Shown: one piece after another, positions 13,201 through 25,330 of the stretch
Numbering within the stretch: the stretch's first letter is position 1
Layout: each line of letters starts with the position of its first letter
NCBI GenBank assembly: GCA_941918925.1
Contig: OW799233.1
Location: forward strand, 116,573,833-116,637,832
Length of the DNA stretch: 64,000 nucleotides
Direction of reading: 5' to 3'
DNA from: Phyto melanocephala
Taxonomy: Eukaryota > Arthropoda > Insecta > Diptera > Rhinophoridae
The notes under the pieces: model-generated
The model's input: only the letters and a program-made list of their open reading frames with translations
The model's database searches: none
What the model was told of the DNA's origin: nothing
Made by a program: the position numbers and the translations under genes

Positions 13201-13557
13201 TAAGTATGCGAAAAAATAAATAAAACTCCGAAAAATATATGGATGTGTTTATAGGGGCGATTTTTATAGCAACAAATTTTAATTTAACACATTTTTGAAA
13301 GGAAAAATAAAAGTGTTTGCAGTAGAAAGCAATATATTTTTAAGTTGGGAGAACTCAATATTTTTTACTTTATTTTAACCACTTTATAATAGTCCGACTA
13401 TATTTCCCCTGAGATTTGGTTTTACTCTTTTGTCAAATTTAATTAAATGTTTGTTTCTCTTTTTAAACTCAACAACATGTTTTTGAACTCAACACTGTGC
13501 TTAAAAATATACAACTTTATACATTCAAAACAACCAACATTGAGATAAAGTTTTTGG
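10300..13557. other. intergenic, no gene recognised
   Basis: AT-rich DNA with short CAG-rich and TATA/CATA-rich stretches near 11140-11210. Open frames here are short and lack any domain. No paired transposon ends were found. Confidence 0.45.
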
Positions 13558-14521
13558 TTATTACACCCTTCACACAGTGAAAAAGGGTATATATTTTCTG
13601 AAAGCTTATGAATGAGGTAGTTGATTAAGCTCCGTCAGTCTGTCCGTCTGCCCGTGTGTTCGTTGAAATCAACTTTTAGAAGCAACCATATGTTTTTCAG
13701 ATTTGTGTATTATATCAATCTTTTGGAAATATCTGGGAATGAATCGCTATTGAAATTCAGCACAATCGCCCTACAACTTTCTGAGATATGAGCAAATAAA
13801 CACGACTGCCTCTGTTTTTTCCCACATTTTTACCACCAAAATTAAAATTTTGCAGTCATAGAATAATTTATAGGTACCTTTGCTACTATTTTTATATAAT
13901 ATCTCTCTAGAGATATTCGTAAATAATTTTGGATAAAGCGGGCTCTAATCGGTAAAGTTATAGGCAAACTTTTTTTTGAAAAATATATATTCCAAAAATT
14001 TACAAACGAAAATCAATTTCTTTCAGCTTTAAGACAACCGAAAGAATCAATATTGTTATCATCTGAAAGGACTTGAATAGCGCAACAACAGCACTATAAC
14101 AAAATTAAAATTCATGTTGGTCGCCACTACAAAATGGCGGACAATAGATTTAAATATGGGTCAAATCTGGTATTTTAAAATGTAACTACTTGAACACCCT
14201 CAATATTGGTATCAAATGAAAGGGCTTGACCAGTAGAATACAGTAAATTATTAAAAAATGTAAAATCCAAGATGGCGTCTAAAACAAAATGACGGAACAA
14301 ATTTTTTTAACCCCATAAATATGGGTATTAAATGAAAGGATTTGACTAGTAGAACCTACATAAAAATTCAAAATCAAGTATGGCGACGGAAATAATAAGG
14401 AAAAATGGCGTATAACATGAAATATAAATTATGCTTCGATATGGAATTATACCTATGTACATGATGGTGAAGGGTATTATCAGATTCGGCACGGCCGAAT
14501 ATAGCACTCTTACATGTTTTT
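13558..14521 (+). mobile_element. DINE-1-like element, S subfamily, copy S1
   Basis: The 5' end TTACACCCTTCAC pairs with GTGAAAAAGGGTATA to form a terminal hairpin, then comes a GTCTGTCCGTCTGCC tract. The 3' end reads GGTGAAGGGTATTATCAG, then the hairpin ATTCGGC-ACG-GCCGAAT and the tail CACTCTTACATGTTTT. This is the layout of Drosophila DINE-1/INE-1, regarded as non-autonomous Helentrons. The interior is non-coding with TATGGGTxxxAAATGAAAGG motifs. A related copy (S2) lies inverted at 62834-63682. Confidence 0.8.
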
Positions 14522-14829
14522 TAAATGTATTGTACACACACAGCTGAAGTAATTTTCACAAAAATTGTAAAGATCTGAGCTTAGAGCGTGCGTTAGAAAA
14601 AAACCTATACTTATATTAAATAAAACTTAATCAGTTTTGTTCTCAAAATCACGTAAATTTATTCAAATATTGTATGAATTCATTCAATTTTAATATACTG
14701 GCATACTACTCGGTATTTATAGATTTATCCACTTATTCCGGAAATCCTTCCATTAAAAATTTTATAGTTGCTTTCGTTAACCTTCTGGAAGAGATGGTAT
14801 GCCTAAAATCGGACATATCCTGGTATACA

Positions 14830-15412
14830 TTTACTGTGTTCTCTTATTATTTTTTTGCAGATCGAAGTTTTGCACAGTTTAGTGGGCTTACCTTCCGTAG
14901 TACAAAATTGACATTATCGTGTGAATACCACTCAAGAGTCTTTATATCTTAGTGTCATGAACCGATTTCGGGCCAGAAATATGAAGGCACTTAGTGATAT
15001 GCCACAAGTATTTTTCTTGGTCAACTATTATATACAATATACTCGAATGACTTACCGTATAGACTACTGTGGTAGGAAGATGTACGCAGACGACATACAA
15101 TTTTGTTTAGCTGCGTGCCATCTAATAATTAATAATTCATAATTAAATTAAGCCACGACCTCGATAACGTCTATGTTTGAATGCAAAAAAAAAATATCAG
15201 AGGCAATGGTCATAGCATGCCCCCAAACATCATAACCACTATTAAACTTTTTGAAAGTGACAAAAATCTGGGAGTACTTTTTAATAATAACGTTTCATGG
15301 TCAAATCATGTAAATGACGTATATAGAAAATTACACACTATGCTCAGGAATCTTTTGATGACTCAGTATTTTACACTAATTAATATCAGCATGATGCTTG
15401 CCAAGACATATA
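14830..15412 (+). pseudogene. non-LTR retrotransposon reverse transcriptase, left part
   Basis: A degenerate RT is readable in shifting frames: an SYYFFADRSFAQF-like stretch, a frame-shifted remnant of the GIPQG/GP-LYNIYTND block near 14995-15060, and the catalytic MYADDIQFCLA box near 15080-15110. Segments near 15270-15410 correspond to the post-palm thumb (HVNDVYRKLHTMLRNL, then ISMMLAKTYI). The pattern fits Jockey/I-type non-LTR elements of flies. The copy is interrupted at the TA at 15413 by a mariner-like element and resumes at 18472. Confidence 0.75.
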
Positions 15413-15414
15413 TA

Positions 15415-16337
15415 AAGGGTGTTTTTTTAAGCCCGATAGAACTTGAAATTGTAAAAAATAACACAAAAAATTAAATTATAATCAAAATTTTTTTTTTATT
15501 CGAAAGATCAATACGTGACATTAACATTTGAAAATGATTTCGGGCATATGGGCACCGCGGCTGTCCTTGACGAAGCGCATTCTGGACGTCCGTTGTTTTA
15601 TCGCAAAATTGTGTTCAGCGATGAGGCGCATTTTTGGCTTAACGGGTTTGTTAATAAGCAAAATTGCCGCATATGGAGCGAGACCAATCCACAAGAGACC
15701 CTACAGACTCCATTACATCCAGAAAAATGCACCGTTTGGTGCGGTTTTCACGCTGGTGGCATCATCGGACCTTATTTCTTCAAAAATGAGGCCGGAGCTC
15801 GCGTTACGGTCAATGGAGATCGTTACCGCACCATGATCAATGATTTTTTGTTTGAAAATATGGATGACATTGATCCGGAGGAGATGTGGTTTCAACAGGA
15901 TGGCGCTACGTGCCATACGGCGAACGCAACCATCGACTTATTGAAATCAAAATTTGGCGATAAGTTGATTTCGAGAAATGGACCTGTCAATTGGCTTCCA
16001 AGGTCGTGCGATTTGACACCTCTCGATTATTTCCTGTGGGGCTACGTGAAGTCACTGGTTTATGCTGATAAACCAGCAACAATTGACGCCTTGGAGGCCA
16101 GCATTGTTCGTGTTATTCGTGACATACGGCCAGCAGTGCTCGAAAAAGTGGCCCAAAATTGGACGTCCAGAATGCGCTTCGTCAAGAACAGCCGCGGTGC
16201 CCATATGCCCGAAATCATTTTCAAATGTTAATGTCACGTATTGATCTTTCGAATAAAAAAAAAATTTTGATTACAATTTAATTTTTTGTGTTATTTTTTA
16301 CAATTTCAAGTTCTATCGGGCTTAAAAAAACACCCTT
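15415..16337 (+). mobile_element. mariner-like element A, rearranged into a 177-bp-armed palindrome
   Basis: Flanked by TA at 15413-15414 and 16338-16339; the ends are AAGGGTGTTTTTTTAAGCCC and its complement. Arms 15415-15591 and 16161-16337 are 177-bp inverted repeats with only a few differences. The right arm contains the last transposase codons, so the left arm is an inverted copy of the 3' end that has replaced the 5' half of the gene. The inner edge of both arms is the self-complementary octamer GGACGTCC. The element is 923 bp and probably recent, given the arm identity. Confidence 0.9.
15592..16231 (+). pseudogene. mariner-like transposase, C-terminal DDD domain only
   Basis: An open frame encodes the catalytic half of an IS630-Tc1-mariner transposase: LFYRKIVFSDEAHFWLNG with the first aspartate, the HPEKCTVWCGF block, MWFQQDGATCHTA with the second, and RSCDLTPLDYFLWGYVK with the third. 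Thirty-six residues lie between the second and third aspartates. It ends MPEIIFKC and stop, a usual tail of this fly family. The N-terminal helix-turn-helix domain is absent, and the codons before 15592 come from the inverted arm. The catalytic domain has no stop, but a protein without the DNA-binding domain should not transpose. Confidence 0.9.
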
Positions 16338-16339
16338 TA

Positions 16340-18469
16340 CAAGTTGGGCCAAAAGAAATCACCCTGTTGGAAGATGCTTTTACTTTTGCAAATGGCGGAA
16401 AATGTCAAATCTGTTTTGACATTTGTGAACTAGACAGATGTAGAATACAAGTGAACAAGCCATGGAGCGGTACACTCCCCAAGAACGCGGAATAATCGTT
16501 TCGAGGCCGCAGTGGACGATTTTTCGAGCAAAATCATAATGAGCGATGATGCTCATTTCCACCTCAGCGATTATGTGAACAAGCAAAACTATCGCTTCTG
16601 GGGCACCGAAAATCCACGAGTAACGCACGAGGAGCCATTACACCCGCTCAAAATTCACACTGGAGGAGTCATCGGGCCATTTTTTTCGAGGACGCCGCAC
16701 AGTGAGACAGCCCTAAAGTAACCGCGCCAAAAATGATTTTTAGCCTTGAAATTTTAGCCTCATAACTTCATTACTTTTTGGTCAAGAGCAAGTCAAAGTT
16801 GAGGTATGCTAACGCGCTTGAGATATGTTAGTTCAATATGTAATATTCAAAAGCTTATCAATAAAAAATACATAATAAATATAACTTTAAAGTATTTTTT
16901 TAATTAATTTAATTGTTGTAGAATGAGTAGATAAAAAAAGAAATTTAAAAAAAGAAACACAAAAAAACATTTCTTTACAACAGAATTGTGGTGTAAAAAT
17001 TGAACATTTTGCATTTTCAATGGACTAGGAAATATAGAGCAGCCACTCGCCCTAGGTGCAGACTTATATCAAATGAAAGATTGAAGTCTCAGCTTTCATT
17101 TAAAGTTAAGGACATATAGCAAAAGTTTGCAAAAGTACTTTAAACATACAAAAAACTACAAAAAATACGCAACGTGCACATTCTGTCGCTAAACGTATGT
17201 TAGCATGCAATAGCATGTTTACAAATTTTTACTTTTATTGTTTTTAATTGTTTGTTTGATATTTTATTTTGTGCTCACAAACTTTTTAAAAACAAACTGT
17301 AAAATTATATTACATTGTTGTTGTTTTAAATATTATTGATCAACAAACGGTAATTGCAATTATATGTTTAATTCACAATCTATTTGAGAGTGCAAGTTTA
17401 TACAAGTTTATATAAAGTGTTAAAAAAAATTTACAAGGTCATGGATAATTCAATAATTTCTTATACTGCAATTTCTGATATTTGGATCGATAGCAATAAA
17501 GATATTGATGTTGTTGTTGGTGTCATATCAACAAATTTCAATGAAATGTCAGACTTAATTATTAAAATTATTATTGATAGAATGAAAAAAAATTTTTCTT
17601 TTTTATTGCATTTCAATGGGAGGTAGGCGTAATAGTGGGCGTGTTATTGTAATTTTTGCATGAAACATTTAAAATGATATAAATTACAGTAATATCAAAT
17701 TTGAATGTTGTACCTAAAATATTTTAGAAAATATGGCACTTTTTATGTTGAGGTTGAATGGGTGGTGGGGGTAAAAGTGGGCCAAAGTTCAAAACTTTAT
17801 TCCGATAATGTTTATAACAATATAACATTCTAGTATACCAAAATTTAAAGTTATCCCTTAAGTATTACGGACAATACGGCATTTTACAAATTTCGATTGT
17901 ATGGGAGGTGGGCGTAAAAGTGGGCGAAATTTCTTAATTTTTTTTTTTTAAACTGGAATTGTCTTAAAAATAACCTGTGCAAAATTTCAGAACTCTGCAA
18001 TGACTCCTTGTATTTAATGCCGGCGTTGTCTCACTGTGCGCCGCTGCACATGTGGTTCCAACAGGATGGAGCAACGCCACACATTGCCCGAGCCACAACC
18101 GATATTCTGAAGGCGGCGTTTCCGGGTCGCCACATCCCTTCTTTTTGGCGGTTTACATTGGCCCGCAAGATCGCCCGATTTAACAGTTACAGACTTTTTT
18201 GTATGATTTTTTGAAGTTCCATGTTTACGTAACCAGCACGAGACCATGGAAGCCCTCAGCGACAACATTCGACACGAGTGCGAGAATCTGTCGCCCGAAG
18301 TATAGCAATCAATTGTGACGACGCCCTTTTGGCCGATATCACCTTCTCGGCTTGACCAATAAAATTCTAAAGGTTCAAATTTACATAATCAAAAAACAGA
18401 ATCGAAATTTTTCATTTAGAGAAAATTGAGAGCCAAACAACATCGGATGGCTTCTTTTAGCCCACCTTG
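16340..18469 (+). mobile_element. mariner-like element B, internally deleted, with nested insert
   Basis: Between TA at 16338-16339 and TA at 18470-18471. Left end CAAGTTGGGCCAAAAGAA matches the complement of the right end CAAGGTGGGCTAAAAGAA. Coding relics: MERYTPQERGIIV, apparently the transposase start, joined after a deletion to DDFSSKIIMSDDAHFHLSDYVNKQN and a GGVIGPFF block. After the Transib-like insert comes MWFQQDGATPHIARATTDIL and a degraded tail ending near 18350. It is a different family member from element A, with frameshifts and at least two internal deletions, so it is dead. Confidence 0.85.
16698..18038. mobile_element. Transib-like non-autonomous element inside mariner B
   Basis: The ends are 12-bp inverted repeats, CACAGTGAGACA at the left and TGTCTCACTGTG at the right. 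Both flanks carry CGCCG (16693-16697 and 18039-18043), a 5-bp GC-rich duplication. A CACWRTG-type terminus with a GC-rich 5-bp target duplication is the signature of Transib transposons, the group related to RAG1; CACAGTG is also the V(D)J RSS heptamer. The 1341-bp interior has no recognisable transposase. It holds G-rich GGTGGGCGTAAAAGTGGGC-like blocks near 17615, 17760 and 17910. Confidence 0.75.
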
Positions 18470-18471
18470 TA

Positions 18472-18765
18472 CTATCTACTCTAAAGTATGGATGTGAATT
18501 GTTCTTTCGAAAATCTGTTAAAATACCGTACACTGTTATTTTTACAAAAAATTATCTACACTGATCAACCAACTCATCTTTACAGAAGGTTACAATTCTC
18601 AAAGTCAAATATAGACTATGAAACAAGCTCCATTCGATTTCGTAAACAGATATCTAAGAGACATTTCTATGGAAATGCCATTTATCTCTGGAACGAACTC
18701 TCATCTCTAATCCAAACAATAAACAATGCAAAGCACTTTAAATACGCAATAATATATAAATAAAA
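18472..18765 (+). pseudogene. non-LTR retrotransposon, right part (C-terminal region)
   Basis: Continues the RT of 14830-15412. If the two mariner-like elements between them are removed, leaving one TA, the reading frame passes from MLAKTYI directly into LSTLKYGCELF. The downstream segments FENLLKYRTLLFLQKIIY and NAIYLWNELSSLIQTI are typical of the C-terminal end of fly Jockey-like RTs. The segment ends with a stop at 18763 and an A-rich stretch, probably the 3' end of the retrotransposon. Confidence 0.75.
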
Positions 18766-20618
18766 TTTTAACAAAAGTTTCCTTTTTTCAAGATTTAAAA
18801 ATATTTTTAAACAAGCTTTTTGTTTAAAATTAATTTTTTTATTTAAAAACTGTTATTAGGTTTCAATTTAGGGTTCCCTAAACTCAACTAAAGAAAAATA
18901 ACTTTTTATTTTTTTTTTTTATTTAAGCAACATTATTTTTTTAATAAATAAAATTATTTTTATTGTAAAAAAGGAATTACTTCAAAACAATGTTTAACAT
19001 CTTTTGCTATATATATGCACATATATTTAATTTAAATTTAAATCTTTTTAAAACATATAAATACATATGTACATACAACAAAACGAAAGCTTCAACTTTA
19101 ACATTTTAAACATTATAAAACATATTTGCTTCTTTTCGGTTGTTTTCAAGATAAACAAACTATAAAAATTAATGGCCAAATATAAACAGCAAACAGAAAC
19201 AGTAGTTAGAGCAAAGGAATACATATTCGTATCATGTGATGGAAACTGCTTTAGTCACCAGCATTCGTTTGTTTATTTGTTTTCGTACAACAATTTTGAA
19301 ATGAGAATATAGTAAAATGCGGTCGATATTATTATGCCACATTGACGCATTATAACATTTACTACTACTTACATTCAAACAAACTTACTTATGTATATAT
19401 TCGTACTCAATCTTAAACATTTTCATACACTACATTTGTTTCCTTTTCAACTACTGCCACTATAATACTAATGCATACAACAGACGAGAACAGACTCCTC
19501 TGTATGGGTATGTGTGTAACGAGCAAACACAGAATACATAAACATTTGAACCCGCACTTTCAATTACAATGTAATTTACTTTATGGACTTATCTCTTAAA
19601 AACAGCAATTTTAACAAACATTAAGCATAATTTTATGACATCACATACACACAAACACACACTTACACACAAAGCGGCAGAGCCACATAAACCCAGCATA
19701 CAACATTAGGACAAATGGAGCATCTATCCATCCATTCATGGTTACATTTATTTTTATACAGTATATGAGTAGTCGTACATCTTGTACTTGTGCTCGGCGT
19801 ATATATTTTGTTAATTCTTTGAAATGGGGGGGGGGGGAGATAGAATATTGTTTTGATGATTATTTTTGATATGAAATAAGTTTTTTCACTTACGAAAAAG
19901 TTATAAGAAAAAAAACGATGACTATGTTGGCGTCATTTTTGATTTGGCAATTTAGTTGATGAAAGTTTTGCTTGTAAGAAGGCTTTTTTCCGATGTTAAC
20001 ATCTTTTAAGTTTTAAGCATACACATGTACTCATATACACTTACATACAAATATTTTTGGTTTTTAAAACAAGCAGACACGCATTATTGCTAAATTGCGT
20101 ATACGCTACACTTTATGGGATTTAAAAACAAACAAAAATATTTTGTTCAGATCCCCGATTATGCCAACCAACAACACGAAAGTTTCATCTTAAATTCAAA
20201 ACAATTTTAAAAAACATTTCTCAATATAGTAAAATAAATAAGAAGGCATAGTAGCTTAATTTATCCAAAACATACAAATACGAATCTTTTTAAACTTTAA
20301 AGGAGTATTTTAGATTGATATTAAATGAAAAGATTATTCCATCTCGCGATCTTAATTCAATTTTTAATCAAGTTTTTTTACTCCTGTTGGAACTCTGACG
20401 TCGCACAACCTATTGGCTAATAATTTTAAAGTGCTAGTAATATAATTGGCATGACTTCCAACTCTCACATAATACACACATTTTTGGCAGGAAATTGTAA
20501 ATTTCATATATGAAACAATTTTTGGAATACTTGCGAAGAGACAACTACGCCAACTAACCGGAAAGCATACGCAATTCAATGTCATTCTTGGTAGACAAGA
20601 ATTTTAAAAAAAGTTTTA
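18766..20618. other. intergenic, no gene recognised
   Basis: AT-rich DNA with a poly-G run at 19827-19838 and CACA/TACA-rich patches near 19640-19680. An open frame on the minus strand near 20364-20585 has no domain that I recognise. Confidence 0.4.
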
Positions 20619-20899
20619 ATACCCTTCACTTGTAGTACGCTCTCATTCCATATGTAATTTCTACAATATTCATTTGCGATCCCATTAAGTATATATTTTT
20701 TGAAAGCTTTTAAATAGAGGAGTCAAATAGAATTTTTCTCTCTGTGTATTGATTAAAATCAACTGTAAATAAGCTCAGTATTATACAGATCCATTACCAG
20801 TATTAATGTTTCGGGACTGAATTGCTATTGTAAACCAGCTCAATCGGATCAAAAATATATGTTATGGGGAACCGAAGGAGAACTTTTCTATAAACCGAT

Positions 20900-21354
20900 T
20901 CCTTTTCAACACTTTTCGTTCCTTAGTGATTAGAAGGATACCGTAGTGATATCATTGGCCTTACAAAGTTTCGTTCTGACACAGGCGTTTGCTCTAGACT
21001 ATCATGACTTCACATTTTAGACTGTTGATTATTTACAGTCCTCATCACAGCATCCTTCGTAATCGCCACCTTTGCCACAGACTAATTTCCCCTCAAAGCA
21101 CTCTCATCCAACTTGTGCTTGCCAGTGGTACTAAGTCTGCTGCCAGCTAAGGCCAGACACTACCATACTACATGCACCGCCGCGGCTCAGCAGTCTTAAG
21201 GCACATTCTGCAAACATCATTCTCCAGAACTTTAATCTTGTGCAGATGATGTTTTAATTTACAATGCCCTGTGACTAAAGCAGCCCAGGATTCTCGGAGC
21301 ATATCCGAGTACCTTAACTGCATTCCTGCCAAGGGGCTAGGGTCATATAATGCT
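20900..21354 (-). pseudogene. non-LTR retrotransposon 3' fragment (RNase H / CCHC-like tail)
   Basis: On the minus strand a frame reads DPSPLAGMQLRYSDML, SWAALVTGHCKLKHHLHKIKV and LENDVCRMCLKTAE. This matches the end of the RNase H domain and the C-x2-C...H-x-C tail of R1/Jockey-group retrotransposons (LTGHxxLxxHLxKM...CRxC). It is inserted in the DINE-1-like element. No start and no RT domain are present, consistent with the 5' truncation usual for non-LTR insertions. Confidence 0.65.
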
Positions 21355-21452
21355 GAGATATATGAGCAAAAAAATAAAAAACAGCATATTTTCCAAATTT
21401 TTATACACACAAATTAACATTTTTAATTCTCGGATATTTTAAAGTTACGTTT

Positions 21453-21704
21453 CGATGCCTTACTTCCTCAACCTCGTATCTTAAAAAATAAAATTTTTGA
21501 GGAGAGAAAAAAAACGGTTCATCTTTTTATACTTCGGTGTTTGGTTAAAAGTTTAAATGCAATTATTAAGGAATTGATTATATTTATGTATATTAGTAGT
21601 AATAATATACTACTCTTTTTTAATTAAAGCATGAAACAATCGTTTGATATAAAAAATTCAAAACCATATTTTTTAAGTTACGAGGTTGAGGAAGTCAGGC
21701 ATCG
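21453..21704. repeat. palindromic MITE-like repeat
   Basis: The arms CGATGCCTTACTTCCTCA... (21453-21476) and its complement (21681-21704) match over 24 bp with one mismatch. The similarity extends inward with TTAAAAAATA to about 45 bp. The interior is AT-rich and non-coding. It lies within the DINE-1-like element. No target duplication was identified. Confidence 0.55.
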
Positions 21705-22506
21705 GCTTGTTACTTTTTATATGATATCCCTGTAGGGATTTTTTTTAAGTTTTAGACAAATCGGTTTCTATTCGGCAAAGTTATAGGAAAACTTTATTGG
21801 AAAAATATATATAAATTTTTTTAATCAAGTTCCAATTTACAACTTATTTATGCTTTATTTTTTTTCCTAATATTTATCAATAAGGATTTCAAATATAATT
21901 GTTTGATTAGCAGAAAACAGTTTAATATAAAAGGTTAAAAATCGATGACGGCCATAAAAATAAAATGGCGTAAAACAATTTATAAAGGCTCAAAACTAAA
22001 AATGTAACTCCTTCTATATCGGAATTCAATGAAAGAGCTTGACTAATAGAATAAAGTAAAAAAAATTTATACGCTTTAATGCCCACAATATTGATAACGA
22101 AAATTAAAAAAATTAATTTAAAAATGGCCGTTAAATATAGTAAACACAGGTGTGTTTCCTTTAACCCCCACAATATTGGAAAGGTTTGAAAGGTTTTGCC
22201 TATTAGAATACAGTAAGGCATAAAAAAAATTTAAATTTGAAATAGCCCCCTAAAACAAGTGGCGGATATATTGTTTTTAACACCATTAATGAATGGGTAT
22301 TAAATATAACAGCTTGACTAAAGAATACAATAAATTATAAATAAATTCCAATAGCATTCCAAATGAAATACAACATAACACTGGATCTAATATCTAGGCT
22401 ATACTACAATTTGGTTATTAAAAGATCTCTAACATACCTTTATACATGATGGTGCAGTGTATATAAGATTCGGTACGGTCGAATGTTGCAGTTTGGCTTA
22501 TTGTTT

Positions 22507-25330
22507 AATGTTAAACTTTACAAGCTAAATATCAAAAAATGCAAAAGCAAAGCACTTCATTGCATTTTTCTTATCTGCTTGTCTATCGATCTTGACAAAA
22601 ATATACAATTTTCAAGACATTTATTTACACATGACCACGATATGTTATTAAAATCGATTTAAAATATAAGTTATTATTTTTTTTAAGGTAAACAGAAGAA
22701 ATAGAAAACAAAGGTTTTCTATTCTAAAAACAGGATAAGAAAGAAGGTATAATAATACTTTTTTTGTCAGTGGTGTAAAAATTACATAAATCATTTATTT
22801 GTTGTATAATTGCATTCGTCAAAAATTTGGCTAAATTTAAAGCCGTTGTCTTCAATTAACCATGTAGAAATTTAATAGAATAAACAAAATATTGAAAAAC
22901 AGAATTACCCAGGATATTGTATAAGACATTCCGTTGCTCAGAATTTCTAGATTAGGATCCCTAATTTTAACCCAGACAAAGCTCAGTGCAGTAGAAATTT
23001 TAACGGAAATGATAGCCCTTAGAACTATGGACTTCGTTGTTCTTATGGGGTCATCAAAAGACTTATAAGTCTAGCTTTAGCATGTGCATACGAGTATTCT
23101 TATTAAAAAAAGTTTTATAACAGAAAAAAATATACACCCACCAAATTAACAGTAACACTATTCCTTTGATAAAACATAATTGGGGCGTGTTTGCTTTACT
23201 GCCTTCAAACATCGAATCGTAGAGAAAATCAATAACGTGACATTGAAACAAAAACAAATACTTGTAATCATATATATGTATATATATAATTCAAACAATA
23301 GCATGATGCCATTAGTACTTTTATTCAAACCAAAGCCTAAAGTACACGAAATATAAAAAGCCACAAGCACATGGGTCTGATGTCACTAATATGTTCAGCA
23401 TTTTGGTTAATTTTTTTTAAACATTCATAATGGCTACATGTGGTAAGATTTAGATATTATACGAAATGCATTTAAATCTAAAAATGCAAATGAAGCATGT
23501 GGCCGAAGCGAATACATTTATGCTTTATGATGATGTCAAAATTACGCCACATGCGTATCTGGCTTTTTACATTTCGCGTACTACAGGCTTAAATAATTCT
23601 CCGTTACTGAAAGTGAAACTTTTAATTCTGTTGAGGTAACACTGATCGAGGGGCAGAATTTCATTTAAGGACATTTAAATTCTTAGTAAATTTTCTCAGA
23701 TTTTTTGTTCTGTGAAATTGTAAAATGAAAAGTGTTTGCACAGTCAAAGGTATAGTAATAGAAATTGCAAAAAAAATTTTTCGTAATTCTAAGCACTGAT
23801 TTTAAAACTATTAAAAAAGAAATCGTAAAAAACTTAAACAAAATATTATCTTAAAATTTTATGTAACAGATGCTTAAATTGATTCTTGTCTAAATAAATA
23901 AGAAGACAATTTTCTTATGTTTCTTAACTAGAAATAAAATTAAATTTAATCATTTTCACAAAGATTTTGTGGCTGTCATAAAAACCGTCTGGCCACGTTT
24001 GCTACATTGAACTAAGATAGAAAAGCCAAAAAAAAAAAATAAACAATTTACGAAAAAGGTTAAAACCACAAAACAATTTCATTGCAAAGTAATGGTTTCA
24101 AGTTGTGTATTGTCTCGTTTTTTTTATGAAAATAAAATAACAAAGTCAAGTTTCTTAGCTTGTTGAAACAAAAATAAATAAAAGAAAAATTCCACAGACA
24201 GATAACGCAAAGGAGAAATAAATGAAAATGTAAATTTTTAAATTTTATAGACAAAGAGCAACAAAGAGAGAGAGCAACAAATGGTCACTTAGGAAAAGTA
24301 ATAAGAAACCAATAAGAGTCCTTTATTTGGTCTTGCCATATCTTATGTACACTACACCAACAAGGAAATAATTCTTTTTCTGACCTTATTGTTTGTGGTC
24401 GCATCAAAATAAAATCGTAGAAAGTTGTGTACGCAGCCTAAAAGAATATCGTCCTGTTACCAAAACTATATGTAAAACGCAATTTTTGATTTGAAATTTT
24501 TAGTTGTTTACGGTATTGTACTAGTCAAGACTATTCAATTTAAAATATTTATTGGCATTTTCTTAAATACTATTTTTTTTTTCAATTAAAAACTAAAAAG
24601 AAATTTATTTTTGAGACTTCGACCGTTATTAAAGTAAAGTAAATTATGAGGCGTAGTAACTTCGTTCAAAAGATACAAATAATTTCTACGCCACAAAGGT
24701 GTATTGTCATTACGTTATGCTTTTTTTGAGCCGAAATTTTTGAGAACAAAAATCTGTTACATGTTCAAATCTAACAAGAGATTTATCTTTTACCACGGGA
24801 ATCAGTAGGCCCCTTGATGTTATTGGCTCGATTTATTTGAAGACCACGTGCTGGCTGTGGTAATGCCCAAGCGGGCTTCTTTCGAATCACATATACGATT
24901 CTGTTGCTGATTAATTACATAGCAGCGTAGCGAAAAACAAGAAATAGGGAATTGATAACCCGAGCTTCTCAACAAGTTGCATTTACATTAACCAGGAAAT
25001 GGCCACCTGTAGTTTTTAAGTGGTGCAACTTGATCACAGCTAGACAAGTCGGTGTCAGAAACTTATCCCAGTGATAAGACCAACATCAAATCATGGCATA
25101 TGATACCGGTGCTGACGTTCATCGAATTACATACTGTCTAAGCCTTTCCCCCCAGGGGTATGTTTTTTAGGCTAGTGTCAGGCCTTAGTATATTTTCAGT
25201 ATAGACTTGACAGGTGAGACCAACACTTGTGGCTGCTCGAAGCTATAACTTGAGAGAGCTAAAATTTTGATCAGAGACTTTGTTAAAGAAAGACCAAATA
25301 CTAATCTGAAAACTTACCTTAAAACACGTT
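22507..25330. other. mostly featureless; diverged repeat in the last 540 bp
   Basis: No gene was recognised. From about 24780 to 25320 the sequence resembles 26890-27360 in the same orientation. Shared short blocks include GTAGCGAAAAA, ACCTGTRG, and TCAGAAACTTATCCCAGTGATAAGACC against TCAGAACTCAACCCAGTGGTTAGATCACC. These look like two old copies of one repeat flanking the 21-bp repeat locus. Confidence 0.4.

Larger units (their letters stand above)
20619..22506 (+). mobile_element. DINE-1-like element, S subfamily, with nested insertions
   Basis: The 5' end TAATACCCTTCACTTG is followed by a short GTCTGT-poor head. The 3' end reads ATGGTGCAGTGTATATAAG, then the hairpin ATTCGGT-ACG-GTCGAAT and a decayed tail to 22506. 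Segments such as CTGAGATATATGAGCAAA (near 21354) and CGGCAAAGTTATAGGAAAAC (near 21772) align with S1 at 13780 and 13955. An older copy than S1, interrupted by a retrotransposon fragment and a palindromic repeat. Confidence 0.7.

Noticed and set aside
15713..16244. Additional frames overlapping mariner element A
   Set aside because: They are antisense or out-of-frame shadows of the transposase, or the mirrored end of the palindrome.
20364..20585. Minus-strand frame of 73 codons with several cysteines
   Set aside because: No family recognised and no flanking splice or promoter signals; left unannotated.
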